Assembly: GCF_001625215.2 (NCBI RefSeq)
Contig: NC_030387.2
Location: 39,765,606-39,829,605, forward strand
Reading direction: 5' to 3'
Length of the DNA: 64,000 nucleotides
From: Daucus carota subsp. sativus
Lineage: Eukaryota > Streptophyta > Magnoliopsida > Apiales > Apiaceae
Positions 1 to 11,789 of the stretch are shown piece after piece. A program made the translations under genes and the position numbers. The notes beneath the pieces are model-generated. The model was not told the origin of the DNA, ran no database searches, and worked only from the letters and a program-made list of their open reading frames with translations. The number at the start of each line of letters is the position of its first letter. Within the stretch, counting starts at the first letter, position 1.

Positions 1-783
1 TTATTATAAAATAGGGAATATTGATTGTATCCTTTCCTCAGGTCCCGTGAAAAACCTTGTCACTACTTATATATTGCTACAAGTGTATTCACTTCACACG
101 GAAAATGAGGCTATGCCTGTCCTTTATGACGACATAAGAGGCCACAAGGCTTATTCACTTGACATGTAGCAAGCTACTCTATGTGAATTAAACAAGAATC
201 TGCCAGATCGAGATCATCCTATTTCTCGTCTATAGCCATGAAAGCATTACTGAGAGAAATTCTGAAGAATAAAACTATCTTTTCTTCTTTTTTTTTTTGC
301 CACAAGAATATAACTATCTTAAAAAACAAGAATATTATAAAAATACCGTCTTATACAACATAACTAAGCTTTTATCACACTCCCTCTAGTAATGTCAAAG
401 AAGTGCAATAGGTAACAGTAAATAAAGACTTTAATTACTAACGGTCTTTGATATGTGCATGCTGAATAAATCGATTCAACACCCAAATCACTAAATAATC
501 AGAATTAAAGGGTCATCTTTCATGTTTTATATTGATGATTTCTTTGTCTGGAGCTTTGGATAAAATACTATCTTCTACAATATAACTAAGCATTTATATT
601 AACAAGTAGGTCTTTCTTTAGTATATCTATCACATTGTTTATTGATACAACATATGACTAGAAATTCCTGATATTGATATTTTTACATCTCGTAAATGTT
701 CACATATGGGATATATGTGTATCAAGCTGTTTGCTTTTTTGAGCTTTTTATATCTACACGAATGACTCTTACTCTCTTAACAG

Positions 784-1458
784 ACCAAGTTTCATTCGGA
801 TGATACCTTAATACCTTAATTTGAGTTACTATGATATTTCTCCTTTACTGAAGGTTCCTTTAGAATACCATGATGCTCTTATATACACAGCAGCAGAATG
901 GGGCCAGCCTATCGCTGCAGAGCTTCAGCTGCCAATGAAAACTTTATCAGCAGATGCCAAGGCCTACCAGCAGATGCCAAGGCCTATCAGCATATGCCCT
1001 CTAAATGATAAAGGCCTGCCTTTAAGGCCTGTAAGTGTTTCCCTAAATACTGTGCTGAAATATTAATTAATGTCTTTTAACATTCCCAAAACTACTTAAG
1101 CAGATTATTTTCTACCAGGTTGTTATAGGATGACTGTTTTCTGGTATGGTGTGTCTATTAAGGTGACCCGCATTCATATCTGTATACAAATAACTTCTTT
1201 TTATTCTTGATGATTTAGGATATGGAGGTCTGTACATTCTACAGTCGCTGCGGGGTCTGCAAGAAGGGACCAGCATGTAGATTTGACCATCCAGAAACTC
1301 TGGCGGTTCCAGCTGATGGATCAGAAGATTCTGCTGGATCAGAAGATTCTGCTGGATCAGAAGAAGCTGGGGTTCCTGCTGCTGGATCCCAAGATGCTCA
1401 GGGTCTTCCGGCTCAGTTATCCCAGCTTCCTGACCCGACCACCGAAGATGAAGCCTAA
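784..1458 (+). pseudogene. CCCH zinc-finger protein gene, left copy, last two exons (probably decayed)
   Basis: The last exon (1,219-1,458) follows a clear acceptor. It encodes a CCCH finger with spacing C-x8-C-x5-C-x3-H (CTFYSRCGVCKKGPACRFDH), then an acidic tail with an 18-bp tandem repeat (GSEDSA twice), ending at TAA 1,456-1,458. The exon before it ends at 1,030 in GLPLRP just before a GTAAGT donor. That motif precedes the last finger in the HUA1/ZFN-like CCCH family, which binds RNA or DNA. Using the obvious acceptor before 784 puts an in-frame TAA at 809-811; only a weak alternative acceptor near 825 avoids it. The first exon would lie upstream of the window. Identical lesions occur in the right copy. 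Confidence 0.6.
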
Positions 1459-1792
1459 TGAAGTCAGTCATTTATGCAGCAGACTGACTTTCTGCTTTAA
1501 AATTCTAGTTTATCTGAACACATGTCTTAATATTTCCGTTTACATTCTGCTGTTGTCGCAAACTCTTTAAGGGTTTTTTTCACCGTCGGATAAACATATC
1601 CCTCCTGTCTCTCATTTAATAATCGTGTATGCTTGATTTAGTTTCCATTTGACGTATTTTCAATTTTATTCTAGTTCTCAAAAAAGTTCCCCATGTATAG
1701 GTGTTCAGTTGTTATTGGTCATTCTCCTATAAACAAAAGTGGACGCTATATGCATGCACATATACTGAGAGATGGGCCTAAATGTCAACTTT

Positions 1793-1912
1793 TTAAGGTG
1801 TGTCCTGAAAATCAAATCTTATTTTTACAGTGTTGAGAGGGGGAGAGATATTAAGGTGTGTCCTAAAAATCAAATTTTACTTCTACAGTGGAGAGAGAGA
1901 GAGAGAGAGAGA
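1793..1912. repeat. Two-copy ~57-bp direct repeat ending in a GA microsatellite
   Basis: TTAAGGTGTGTCCTGAAAAT and a diverged second copy about 57 bp on are followed by (GA)n. The same array occurs at about 11,700-11,822 in the right copy with a slightly different length. Confidence 0.7.
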
Positions 1913-1929
1913 TCCAAAATACATATGAT

Positions 1930-3290
1930 TTAAAACGTTAACATCACCAAACTCATACCTTCATCAAGAGAGTCCACTTGAATTACTTGCGCTTTAATAA
2001 AATGACTTCTCAAGTTTAGCCTGTAATCAGCAAACTTGATCTGATGGACAACAAAGCCTCTACCAGTTGCTCGATACTGCAGTTTGTGAGTTACAGTAAA
2101 TATACAATTTACTCCTAAGAAGTTAAAATGATGAAATATTCTCGACACATATATGACAGCAACAAATACGTACTTTTGCTCCTCCGTGCAGAATGGTACA
2201 TCAATAATGGGTTCTAGTACCCAGGGAGAATATGTGAAAGAATGAGCAAAGATGAAGCTGCATTGTAATATAGCTGAAAACAGCCTGCAAAAAACAAAAT
2301 ATTTATAACTGACCCACAAACGTTTACACCAGAGAGCATGAATTCGTAATATCAATCTATAGTGTAATGACAAACAAGTTGAACCGTGAATTGTATTCAC
2401 AGGCTCAAACCCCTACAAGAATGTGATTATTGGATTGAAATTAACATCAGTACTTGCATATGTAACCTTGAGACACCAGATAATATAAATATTTAGGAGG
2501 AATATTTCAGCTTGTCCACAATTTTACCTGTTCATAAACTAAAACAACTAGCAAGCATAATACATTCAAAGCCTTCAGATTGGCAAATACATTTAGAAGA
2601 GCAACTAAAGTATTTATAAAACAGGTTATTGCTACAGAAAACATGCTCCTTAGCTTAAACAGAATAGCTTCACTTGCAACAAAAAATAACCAACCTATAA
2701 ATCACTGAATTAGTAATCAGCACAAATCTTCACACAGAATGCTAATTTGAATTGTAAGAATATAAAGCAAACTTACATAATGGACTATGGTTAACTTCAC
2801 ACTAATAATTATACTGAGATGAGCACCTAAAGAGAAATGATAAATCAGTTTTTTTTTCATGACAACGAATCTTATTTTTCGAGGCACCAGAATAAGTATG
2901 ATTAAAATGAAAGTATATACCAAATATAAATTCACAAAATTAATTCATAAAAAATAGATACCGAGCATTCACGAAATTAATACATAAAAAAATGGATACA
3001 GAATGAGCACCACTAACTTTAGAGGATAGGCTAGAACACGTCCCAATGTCACAAAACTAGTCTCTCGGTTGGACATAAACCAGGCCAAAGAGTACACACT
3101 GCATTCAGATATAATACACATACATACCAACACAGTAAAGATTAGAGACATGTCATTACAAGGAGGCAAGAGGAAAATTATACAAGGATGCCAGACCCTG
3201 TCAAAACATGCTCTCTCACACCAAGAATGGTTGGAGGGCGAATGCCATGATTTCCTCAAAAGTTCATCAAGAAGATTCTTAATTTCATAG
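1930..3290 (-). pseudogene. Callose synthase (glucan synthase-like) gene remnant, left copy
   Basis: Read on the minus strand in order, fragments match conserved callose synthase blocks: a piece with QDNYLEEA followed by PPTILGVREHV (about 3,285-3,190), then SLAWFMSNRETSFVT and RVLAYPLK (about 3,090-3,010), then YRATGRGFVV with a degenerate RSHFIKA (about 2,085-1,990). These belong to the catalytic GT48 region of the family, a plasma-membrane beta-1,3-glucan synthase. The first block needs two frame changes and carries an in-frame TGA. An intron-like gap remains before SLAWF, so this is decayed genomic DNA rather than a retrocopy. Only a small part of the roughly 1,900-residue protein is present. 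Confidence 0.75.
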
Positions 3291-3514
3291 CCTCTTCAAG
3301 GTAATTGTCCTGTCCATTGCTTTTCACAAAAAAAAAAAGGCGATATATGAGAAAGACCATAAAAACATATTAAAAAATTAAATCAATTTCAAATATAAGT
3401 AATGCACATAAAACATATCCACGAGTATAGGTTCCATAGTTCTCACAGAAAAACCATGTAGACTAAATTTCCAAAATATGTGCCTGCAATGAATATTTAT
3501 GTCAACAAAAAAAG

Positions 3515-5140
3515 ATAAAAACCTACCATCCAGTGGCCTGACCGAGGACTAGGACATCCTTTAAAATTTAGTTGTTCCCATTTATTGGTTTTCAAGTCCA
3601 ACATCCAGAAGTCCTTCCAAAGAAAATTTCTTAACTTAAAGCTAAAATATAAGTGCAAAAAGAAAGTCACTTCTGTAGTAGGTGGTACACTTTCTACCTT
3701 GAAGTGGTTGAAACGCTCTTGATTGGGAGAGGTAAATTTACCACCTATGAACCAACAAACCAGAGTTCTATATCAGTCAACAGGAAAGTGCAAAAACCGG
3801 CAAGCCATGAGTCATAAATTGTATATGTCAATTAGCCACAGGCAGATAAATACAATGGTATAGATGCATAGCAAATACATTAGTAAGCATGGGGATACGA
3901 AAATTCAGCAACTCCTAAAATATGGATATTCGGCAAATATTAAAAATATGTACTATGTATATATTTCGAGAGTTACATTTATATTTAAACTAAAGAGTCA
4001 AATGAATAAGTTCATCATCCTTGATAATTACAACTGCAGTTAAGTGATTAACTACTCAACTAATTACAGAATTATTTATTTAATAAGAATCCCCGGGAAC
4101 CCTAGAATCCCCAAGAATCGAGTACGCAATGCCTGGATGAGTGAAGAATCACTGCTTCTTATCAAATGTATATGACTGTAAATAGTTGTTTTACCATAAA
4201 TGGAAAGACATTCTTCCGGGAAACAGCGTGATAAGCACCACGATGTGGTGGGCTGTCACGGCTAGATATTAATTTCCACTCATTCTTGTCAACACGTATT
4301 GGTAAAGATCACCGTACACATATGGCTGCAATAACCCCACATCATGTATTCAGTTTCAAACTAGACATGTTCATCAACACTCCTACTATTATATGTTTAT
4401 TGACATCACTCTCAAACCAGAATTTATTTTTTACATAACTACACGACAACACCAACATTGACACTCATTCCATACAAACAAAAAGTGGAAAATTGATCAA
4501 ACACATCAGATAAAAAAAAAAGTACTACAAGCTCATTTCCATGCTTAAAACTACTAATTATAAAACAATTGGATTGAGAAGATGGTGCAAGCACATTATC
4601 TTCAATGTTAACTTCTTTCTTCTTAGATTCCTCTATTTGTATATTCAACTACTTATTCACAACCACACACACATAGTAAACACATCAACTTCGAGCAAAA
4701 ACGTGACACACACATATAATTATACAGCGAAATAGTCACAAGATGCTAGCAAATTTGATGATTCATAAAACTGCAAACGCACTAAACACGTCTACTTCAA
4801 GCTAAAATCTCCCTCTCTCTCTCCCTCCCCCCCTCTCTCTCTCTCCCGCTGCCTCTCCCTCCCTCCCTCAGTTTACAACAACAATTATAAAAGCACAATA
4901 TCAGTAAACACACATTGAAAGTCCTCTCTCTCTCCCCCTCTCTCTCCCTCCCTCTATCTCCCTCTCTCTCTCCCCCTTCTCTCTCACACACAGAGTAAAG
5001 TAATAATGACAATCTATTAGATGATTGACATTTGACAATTAGAAGAGCAATAGAGAATGAAGAGTGCGTGTACACAAGTGTACCAGTATAGCATCATCGA
5101 TGTCGTCTCCGGGGAGAGTTTTTACGATTTTCGACAAGAA
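3515..5140 (-). pseudogene. Kelch-repeat protein (KLHDC4-like) remnant, left copy
   Basis: Minus-strand blocks in order are LPGDDIDDAIL (about 5,105-5,075), IEESKKKEVNIEDN (about 4,640-4,600), a YRYDVDKNEWK-like block (about 4,310-4,240) and KDFWMLDLKTNKWEQL with CPSPRSGHWM (about 3,630-3,530). They match the N-terminal half of plant KLHDC4-type kelch proteins. Compared with the right copy, small deletions near 4,295 and 4,315 break the YRYDVDKNEWK frame. The C-terminal kelch repeats are missing and callose-synthase remnants follow instead. No function is likely. Confidence 0.72.
4808..4990. repeat. CT-rich low-complexity tract, left copy
   Basis: Two blocks of (CT/CCCT)n are separated by about 65 bp. 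They lie inside the first intron-like gap of the kelch remnant. The partner tract at 14,727-14,925 differs in repeat number. Confidence 0.9.
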
Positions 5141-5317
5141 TTTTTCAAATGCGTTTTGGACTACGGTGCGTTTAAACGGGCCGGATCGAATTTATTAAAT
5201 ATACAAATTATGGGAAAAAAACATCAATAAAAGATTTATCTGATTTATTATTAGTAATCAAGCATCAACATAATATCAATCATTAATCAATCATCAATAT
5301 ACTTATATACTTATATA

Positions 5318-5725
5318 GGGTAGCACTCCATAGCATACCATCTTATATGGAGTTACGTAGCACACCATAATAAATATATACATAATATATATTCTATTAT
5401 ATTTTTTATGGAATATAATTGCAAATTTTGATCATTAAACCGTAAACGAAGTTATACAATTTTTTTATTCCAAAAATCATCTAAAATTATACAATATCTC
5501 AACATGATTCTATAACAGAATAATAATCATCCAAAATTATTCTGTTGTAGAATCAGTTTCGAAAATATACTTTTTCATCAAATTTTAAGTGTTAAATGAC
5601 TTGAAATAGATATATGTTATGGTATTCTATATTAGAATCACGTTCTATATGTATTCAATAATAGAATTTATAATAAAATTGATGATTTAGAATGGCGCAC
5701 TATGTAACTCCCTGGAATGTTGGCC
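5318..5725 (+). mobile_element. Mutator-like MITE, copy 1
   Basis: This 408-bp AT-rich element begins GGGTAGCACTCCATAGCA and ends CTGGAATGTTGGCC. The termini are imperfect inverted repeats that share GGAGTTAC(A/G)TAG inside them. TATACTTATA occurs on both sides and only once at the equivalent site of the related Helitrons, giving a 9-10-bp target duplication typical of Mutator-like elements. An inverted, about 90% similar copy lies at 6,629-7,055. There is no coding capacity. Confidence 0.75.
5506..5554. other. Strong hairpin inside the MITE
   Basis: GATTCTATAACAGAATAAT pairs with ATTATTCTGTTGTAGAATC across a short loop, a stem of about 19 bp with one mismatch or wobble. The hairpin is kept in the second MITE copy at about 6,818-6,868. 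Confidence 0.8.
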
Positions 5726-6561
5726 AGTATACTTATACAAAAGAGAAACGAAAGGCGTTTAGGTGGCGCCTAACTCTATTCTATTTTCCAGCAATTTTAA
5801 AATATAAATTTCAGTATTAGAAGAAAATTTAAAAATTACCTTTTCCAGTCTCGAAATTATTGGAAGAAGAAAGTTCCAAAATTACCTTTTTTAGTATTGG
5901 ACATAAGAGTGCGTGCAGAAAGCAATTAAGACAAACTTTTTTAGTTCGAATTTAGCCAATTTTCCTGTAGTGAACACCGCCCATTAAGAATAGGCGATGA
6001 GAAATTCTCTAGGTTTAAAATCATTGATCGATTAAACTTTTTTACATGGATCTATTCTGACTACTTCAAAACTAACGATTACCAAAGCGCGGACAAATTT
6101 GGAAGGAAAATACACAATGCAAACTAGCTAAAAACAAAAGAATTAGGGAAAATAGATTTTTTTGCCACTCAACTTATTGTGTTTTTAGAAACTTGCCACC
6201 CAACTAAATTTTTTTTCCTTTTACTCATTAATGTTATGTTTGAATTTTTTTAGCCACCAACTTAGGTTCGGATTTGATTACTAGCATTATGACAATTTTT
6301 TGTAGCATCACTTATACATAGTGATAGTATGTAATATTTTGATGATGTGTCGTATGTTTATATCTTTATATATAGCAATGATAATATGAAATGAGCCGAT
6401 GAAAAATTAAAATCAGGAAAAATCGTAATTAGAATTCTAAAAATTCAATAAATCATGAATATGAAATCAACGACTTCAAACAATTCACCCTCCATGATAA
6501 GATAAATTTAGTTATAGAAATCACCAGTTTCTAGTTTTTAGTCTGTGAGTTGTTTCTATTA

Positions 6562-6588
6562 GAGCAACCCATTTTAACCGGTTATATA

Positions 6589-6630
<42 letters not shown>

Positions 6631-7170
6631 CCAACATTTCAGAGAGGGACTCCTTATATGGAGTTACATAGTGCGCCACTATAAATCATCAATTTTATTA
6701 TAATTTCTGTTATAAAATACATATAAAACGTGATTCTAATATAGAATACTATAAAATAAATCTATTTTAAGTAATTTAACACTTAAAATTTGATTAAAAA
6801 AAGTATATTTTCGAAACTGATTCTACAACAGAATAATTCTGGATGATTATTATTCTGTTATAGAATCATGTTGAGATATTGCATAATTTTAGATGATCTT
6901 TGGAATAAAAAAATTGTATAACTTCGTTTTCGGTTTAATAATCAAAATTTGCAATTATATTTCATAAAAAATATAATAGAATATATATTATGTATATATT
7001 TATAATGATGTGCTACGTAACTCCATATAAGAGGGTATGCTATGGAGTGCTACCCTATATATAAATATATATATATATATATATGTATGCATGTATGTAT
7101 ATGTATATGTATGTATGTTATATTATATAGAACCTTTGATTTTGCTTAGCCGGTTAAAATGGGTTACCTC
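6562..7170. mobile_element. Older inverted-repeat element holding the second MITE
   Basis: AACCCATTTTAACCGG near 6,566 is matched by its exact complement CCGGTTAAAATGGGTT near 7,150. Between them is a TA-dinucleotide tract split by a Mutator-like MITE. This looks like an older terminal-inverted-repeat element. No clean target duplication is visible, so the superfamily is not assigned. Confidence 0.55.
6629..7055 (-). mobile_element. Mutator-like MITE, copy 2 (inverted relative to copy 1)
   Basis: This 427-bp reverse-complement relative of 5,318-5,725 starts GGCCAACATTTC and ends GGAGTGCTACCC. It sits inside a TA microsatellite, so TATATATA flanks it on both sides. Internal sequence, including the hairpin, is strongly conserved. 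Confidence 0.8.
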
Positions 7171-9110
7171 AATTATAAGTACTAGCTTTAAACTCGTATA
7201 ATGCATGAATATTTAATATTTTTATAATTCTTATTATCTTATAGTATATTTTAACCCAGAAAATCACATATGATATCCCTTTTCCATATAGTATTTTTTT
7301 TTAAAATAATATTTAATTATTTTTATTTGTCAATCATAAGATTGGGCTTTTTATAATTAATATATAACTTTGGTCTGTTTGTGTTTGAGCTAATTTTCTG
7401 ATAGATTAGGCTCTGGTGATCTATTTGTTGCGTTTGTTTCTCAAATTTAATTTCATTAATAATTTAGTTCTTTTATAACTTGTTTATGTGATTTGTCAGA
7501 ATATTAAATGATTTGTTTTAACATAAAAAATTTCTTACGTTGAAGAGTATTAGGCTTCTGGTTTTAGTACAACTTTAAACTATATATATACAATTATATG
7601 ATTGCTAAGAGTCGATCACGCATCCTGACCGTGATATAACATGGATCGGTTCGGTGCGATTTTTAGATAAAAGCGCATCCAGAACCGAAAACCTCGATTT
7701 TTAAAATCAAGAACCTCAACCACAACCAAAACCACGATTCGGTTTCATAATCTCTATTTGGTTACAGTTAAAAAACCGCATTAACTAAAAATGAGAAATT
7801 TATTATAAATCAAATAAATAAAACTTAATTTACAAAATATATATTTAAACATAACAGCATCTCTTCAGTGTTTAATAATTAAGGTTTTATGATACTTGAT
7901 CAAAGCAAATTTCAATAACCTAACAACATTACTTTCTAAGTTTCTATCACTTATATTTTGCAATGCACATGTGGACTTCTATGTTTTAAAGTTTATTATG
8001 TTAAACTAACTCACACATAATAGCTATTAATTTGGTACTTCGAAGTTTGAATCGTGAGAAGGGAGGCTATGGATTAGACGGGCCTCCGGTCCAGAATTGG
8101 CTAATATTCATCACTCTTGAACCTAAAAAATATGTGTATACATTAATTTCAAAAGCTTTAATATAAATTATATTTAGAATTATTTGTTTTTTTAAAAAAA
8201 TCGGTTCGAATCGGTTTTCTTCGGTTCGAATTTAGGCTATAACCTAAAGCACAACCATTAGACTCAATTCGGTTTTTCAATTTTCGATTTCTTTTCAATT
8301 TTATAGGGTTCGATTTTTATGAGATTTTACCAATTTCAATTGCATTTTTTTGCTCACCACCGGCTACGATAGCATTCTTCCGTTATCCCTCTTACGCTTA
8401 TGTACATAAGGATATAGTTACCCACCTTTGATTGTGGAAATGAACCATCAATACTATTTTATGATTTATATAGAACAAAAATTATGTCATTGTAATGTAT
8501 AAGATTATTTACTATTTCAGATATAAAATATAAATTTAATTATTGTATATTTTTTAAATTATTTAATAATTTGCTTAAAATTAAAATTGATAGACGGTTA
8601 ATCAAATTATAAAAAAAACCCATTTAGAACGATCTCATCATGATTATAAGATAGAAATCAAATCGAATCATAATGATATATACGATTCAATAACGATATT
8701 AGGTAGAAATCAAGGTAAACCCACCAGCGCATTCCGATATATCATACGGGCTTACGTTTCCATTTATAAATATTTTAAACAAACTTTTGGCCCACATACA
8801 TAAAACATACCCCTTAAAATGGTAGTATTTAGAGATACATTATAGGAGCGTTTGAAACAACTCTTTCCTTATATCAAACCACGGGCCCAATGTTACTCAC
8901 TACCTATATCGAACCTCATGTCCAATGTTACTACCTAAATCTGTCGGTAGGATACATTAGTGGATTAGGATCACAATAAATAGATATCTGTGTAGATATG
9001 ATATTATATGATATCTTGTGGTTGTTGCAAAATCCAAATTTAAATCTTGCAATTTAATGCTACTATCTACACTTCTCTTTTCTTTTTTTTTAAACTGGCC
9101 TAATTGCAAA
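7171..9110. other. AT-rich non-genic stretch
   Basis: No supported gene was seen. Around 7,620-7,790 and 8,195-8,345 there are GGTTCGG/CGGTTTT-rich segments that resemble a dispersed repeat with two diverged arms; a similar motif recurs at 45,200-45,560. The remainder is unremarkable AT-rich DNA. Confidence 0.6.
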
Positions 9111-9170
9111 ATTATATTTCACAAGTCTGTGCGCTTAACAAGCGACTGAGCAAAAGGGTTTTTTCTAGAG

Positions 9171-9180
9171 CTTAGGGTTT
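9171..9180 (+). promoter_or_regulatory. Telo-box-like motif upstream of the CCCH gene
   Basis: CTTAGGGTTT about 25 bp before the ATG at 9,203 resembles the plant telo-box (AAACCCTAA on the other strand), common in leaders of growth-related genes. The motif is seen; its function is inferred. Confidence 0.45.
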
Positions 9181-9202
9181 ACAATTCTCAAGTAGAGGGA
9201 CA

Positions 9203-11367
9203 ATGGAGGGAAGTAGCTACCAGCCTTTTCAGAGAATCTTGAGGTTTGGGACGATAAATTTTAGTGATTATAAAGATCTTGAAGTGCCAAGTTTCCAAAA
9301 TGCCGATGCTTTGAGTCAAGAGGTTCACAATTTAGCTCCGAAAGATTCGGTGAATGGAAATGAGAATGTCAAGGTAGGTCCTGTGGTGTCGAAAGATGCG
9401 AAGCATAAGAAAGAGAGATACCCTGTAAGGCCCAAGGTGGATGATTGCCTCTATTTTATGAAATATGGTTGGTGCAAGTTCGGATTCAATTGCAGATATA
9501 ACCACCCATTCAATCAGTTAATCCAGGTATAACTACTTTAACTTGGTTGATCTTTTAAGTGGTGTGTGTTAATCTTTATATTAGAATGAATAAATTTAAA
9601 GTTTAGATGTGCGACTGATTCTTTGTTTGATTGAATAATGAATAAAATGGGGATCAGGACTATACTGATTCTTATAAAGTTTTAAAAAAATGTTTCTCCA
9701 TAAATTTATTCTTTTTCTTGGTACATTGGAACATTCTTGTTGATTTACTAAATCCTAGGATTGTGACTGGTCATAAGTTTCTCTTATCTTGATAGAAATT
9801 TGACATCTTTAGTCCTGATTCGTGAATCGCATTTTACCCTGTTGATGATTATTCAGTGCGATTATTAGATTGTGGATCACTTTATTCTAGCGTTGGTGGT
9901 TAAATTAGAATTATTATAAAATAGGGAATATTGATTGTATCCTTTCCTCAGGTCCCGTGAAAAACCTTGTCACTACTTATATATTGCTACAAGTGTATTC
10001 ACTTCACACGGAAAATGAGGCTATGCCTGTCCTTTATGACGACATAAGAGGCCACAAGGCTTATTCACTTGACATGTAGCAAGCTACTCTATGTGAATTA
10101 AACAAGAATCTGCCAGATCGAGATCATCCTATTTCTCGTCTATAGCCATGAAAGCATTACTGAGAGAAATTCTGAAGAATAAAACTATCTTTTCTTCTTT
10201 TTTTTTTGCCACAAGAATATAACTATCTTAAAAAACAAGAATATTATAAAAATACCGTCTTATACAACATAACTAAGCTTTTATCACACTCCCTCTAGTA
10301 ATGTCAAAGAAGTGCAATAGGTAACAGTAAAGAAAGACTTTAATTACTAACGGTCTTTGATATGTGCATGCTGAATAAATCGATTCAACACCCAAATCAC
10401 TAAATAATCAGAATTAAAGGGTCATCTTTCATGTTTTATATTGATGATTTCTTTGTCTGGAGCTTTGGATAAAATACTATCTTCTACAATATAACTAAGC
10501 ATTTATATTAACAAGTAGGTCTTTCTTTAGTATATCTATCACATTGTTTATTGATACAACATATGACTAGAAATTCCTGATATTGATATTTTTACATCTC
10601 GTAAATGTTCACATATGGGATATATGTATATCAAGCTGTTTGCTTTTTTGAGCTTTTTATATCTACACGAATGACTCTTACTCTCTTAACAGACCAAGTT
10701 TCATTCGGATGATACCTTAATACCTTAATTTGAGTTACTATGATATTTCTCCTTTACTGAAGGTTCCTTTAGAATACCATGATGCTCTTATATACACAGC
10801 AGCAGAATGGGGCCAGCCTATCGCTGCAGAGCTTCAGCTGCCAATGAAAACTTTATCAGCAGATGCCAAGGCCTACCAGCAGATGCCAAGGCCTATCAGC
10901 ATATGCCCTCTAAATGATAAAGGCCTGCCTTTAAGGCCTGTAAGTGTTTCCCTAAATACTGTGCTGAAATATTAATTAATGTCTTTTAACATTCCCAAAA
11001 CTACTTAAGCAGATTATTTTCTACCAGGTTGTTATAGGATGACTGTTTTCTGGTATGGTGTGTCTATTAAGGTGACCCGCATTCATATCTGTATACAAAT
11101 AACTTCTTTTTATTCTTGATGATTTAGGATATGGAGGTCTGTACATTCTACAGTCGCTGCGGGGTCTGCAAGAAGGGACCAGCATGTAGATTTGACCATC
11201 CAGAAACTCTGGCGGTTCCAGCTGATGGATCAGAAGATTCTGCTGGATCAGAAGATTCTGCTGGATCAGAAGAAGCTGGGGTTCCTGCTGCTGGATCCCA
11301 AGATGCTCAGGGTCTTCCGGCTCAGTTATCCCAGCTTCCTGACCCGACCACCGAAGATGAAGCCTAA
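9203..11367 (+). CDS. CCCH-type zinc-finger protein gene, right copy (possibly pseudogene)
   Basis: Exon 1 (9,203-9,526, donor GTATAA) encodes an acidic N terminus and one CCCH finger, CLYFMKYGWCKFGFNCRYNH (C-x8-C-x5-C-x3-H), after RYPVRP, as in the HUA1/ZFN-like plant family. The last exon (11,128-11,367) encodes a second finger, CTFYSRCGVCKKGPACRFDH, and an acidic tail. The exon before it ends at 10,939. Family members normally have five fingers. A middle block near 9,960-10,020 (EKPCHYLYIA) looks like a finger that has lost its later cysteines. An in-frame TAA precedes the penultimate exon. A short two-finger protein is possible, but decay is equally likely. The family binds nucleic acids in the nucleus. 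Confidence 0.55.
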
Positions 11368-11789
11368 TGAAGTCAGTCATTTATGCAGCAGACTGACTTT
11401 CTGCTTTAAAATTCTAGTTTATCTGAACACATGTCTTAATATTTCCGTTTACATTCTGCTGTTGTCGCAAACTCTTTAAGGGTTTTTTTCACCGTCGGAT
11501 AAACATATCCCTCCTGTCTCTCGTTTAATAATCGTGTATGCTTGATTTAGTTTCCATTTGACGTATTTTCAATTTTATTCTAGTTCTCAAAAAAGTTCCC
11601 CATGTATAGGTGTTCAGTTGTTATTGGTCATTCTCCTATAAACAAAAGTGGACGCTATATGCATGCACATATACTGAGAGATGGGCCTAAATGTCAACTT
11701 TTTAAGGTGTGTCCTGAAAATCAAATCTTATTTTTACAGTGTTGAGAGGGGGAGAGAGATATTAAGGTGTGTCCTAAAAATCAAATTTT

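Larger units (their letters stand above)
1..5215. repeat. Left copy of a ~9.9-kb-spaced segmental duplication (cut by window start)
   Basis: Position 1 aligns with 9,911, and the match continues, with a few tens of substitutions and small indels, to about 5,215 (partner about 15,150). It contains the 3' part of a CCCH zinc-finger gene and fragments of callose-synthase-like and kelch genes. Differences include a 7-bp deletion near 1,935 and a frameshift in the kelch exon near 4,295. Past 5,215 the flanks differ. The left end lies outside the window, so whether the copies are directly abutting cannot be seen. If the tandem junction is at about 5,215, sequence upstream of the window should match 5,216-9,910. 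Confidence 0.95.
5294..5950 (+). mobile_element. Truncated Helitron 5' end split by a MITE
   Basis: It begins TCAATATACTTATA and, after a MITE, continues with the GGCGTTTAGGTGGCGCC block. The same 5' end is seen in the two Helitrons at 26,652 and 27,831. No GC-rich hairpin or CTAG terminus was found downstream, so the 3' end is missing or eroded; the right boundary is approximate. Confidence 0.6.

Noticed and set aside
4797..5075. Minus-strand Arg/Glu/Gly-rich open frame
   Set aside because: Product of a CT microsatellite inside a pseudogene.
6583..6628. Possible functional TATA-rich promoter
   Set aside because: It is a TA-dinucleotide microsatellite inside a transposon with no gene downstream.
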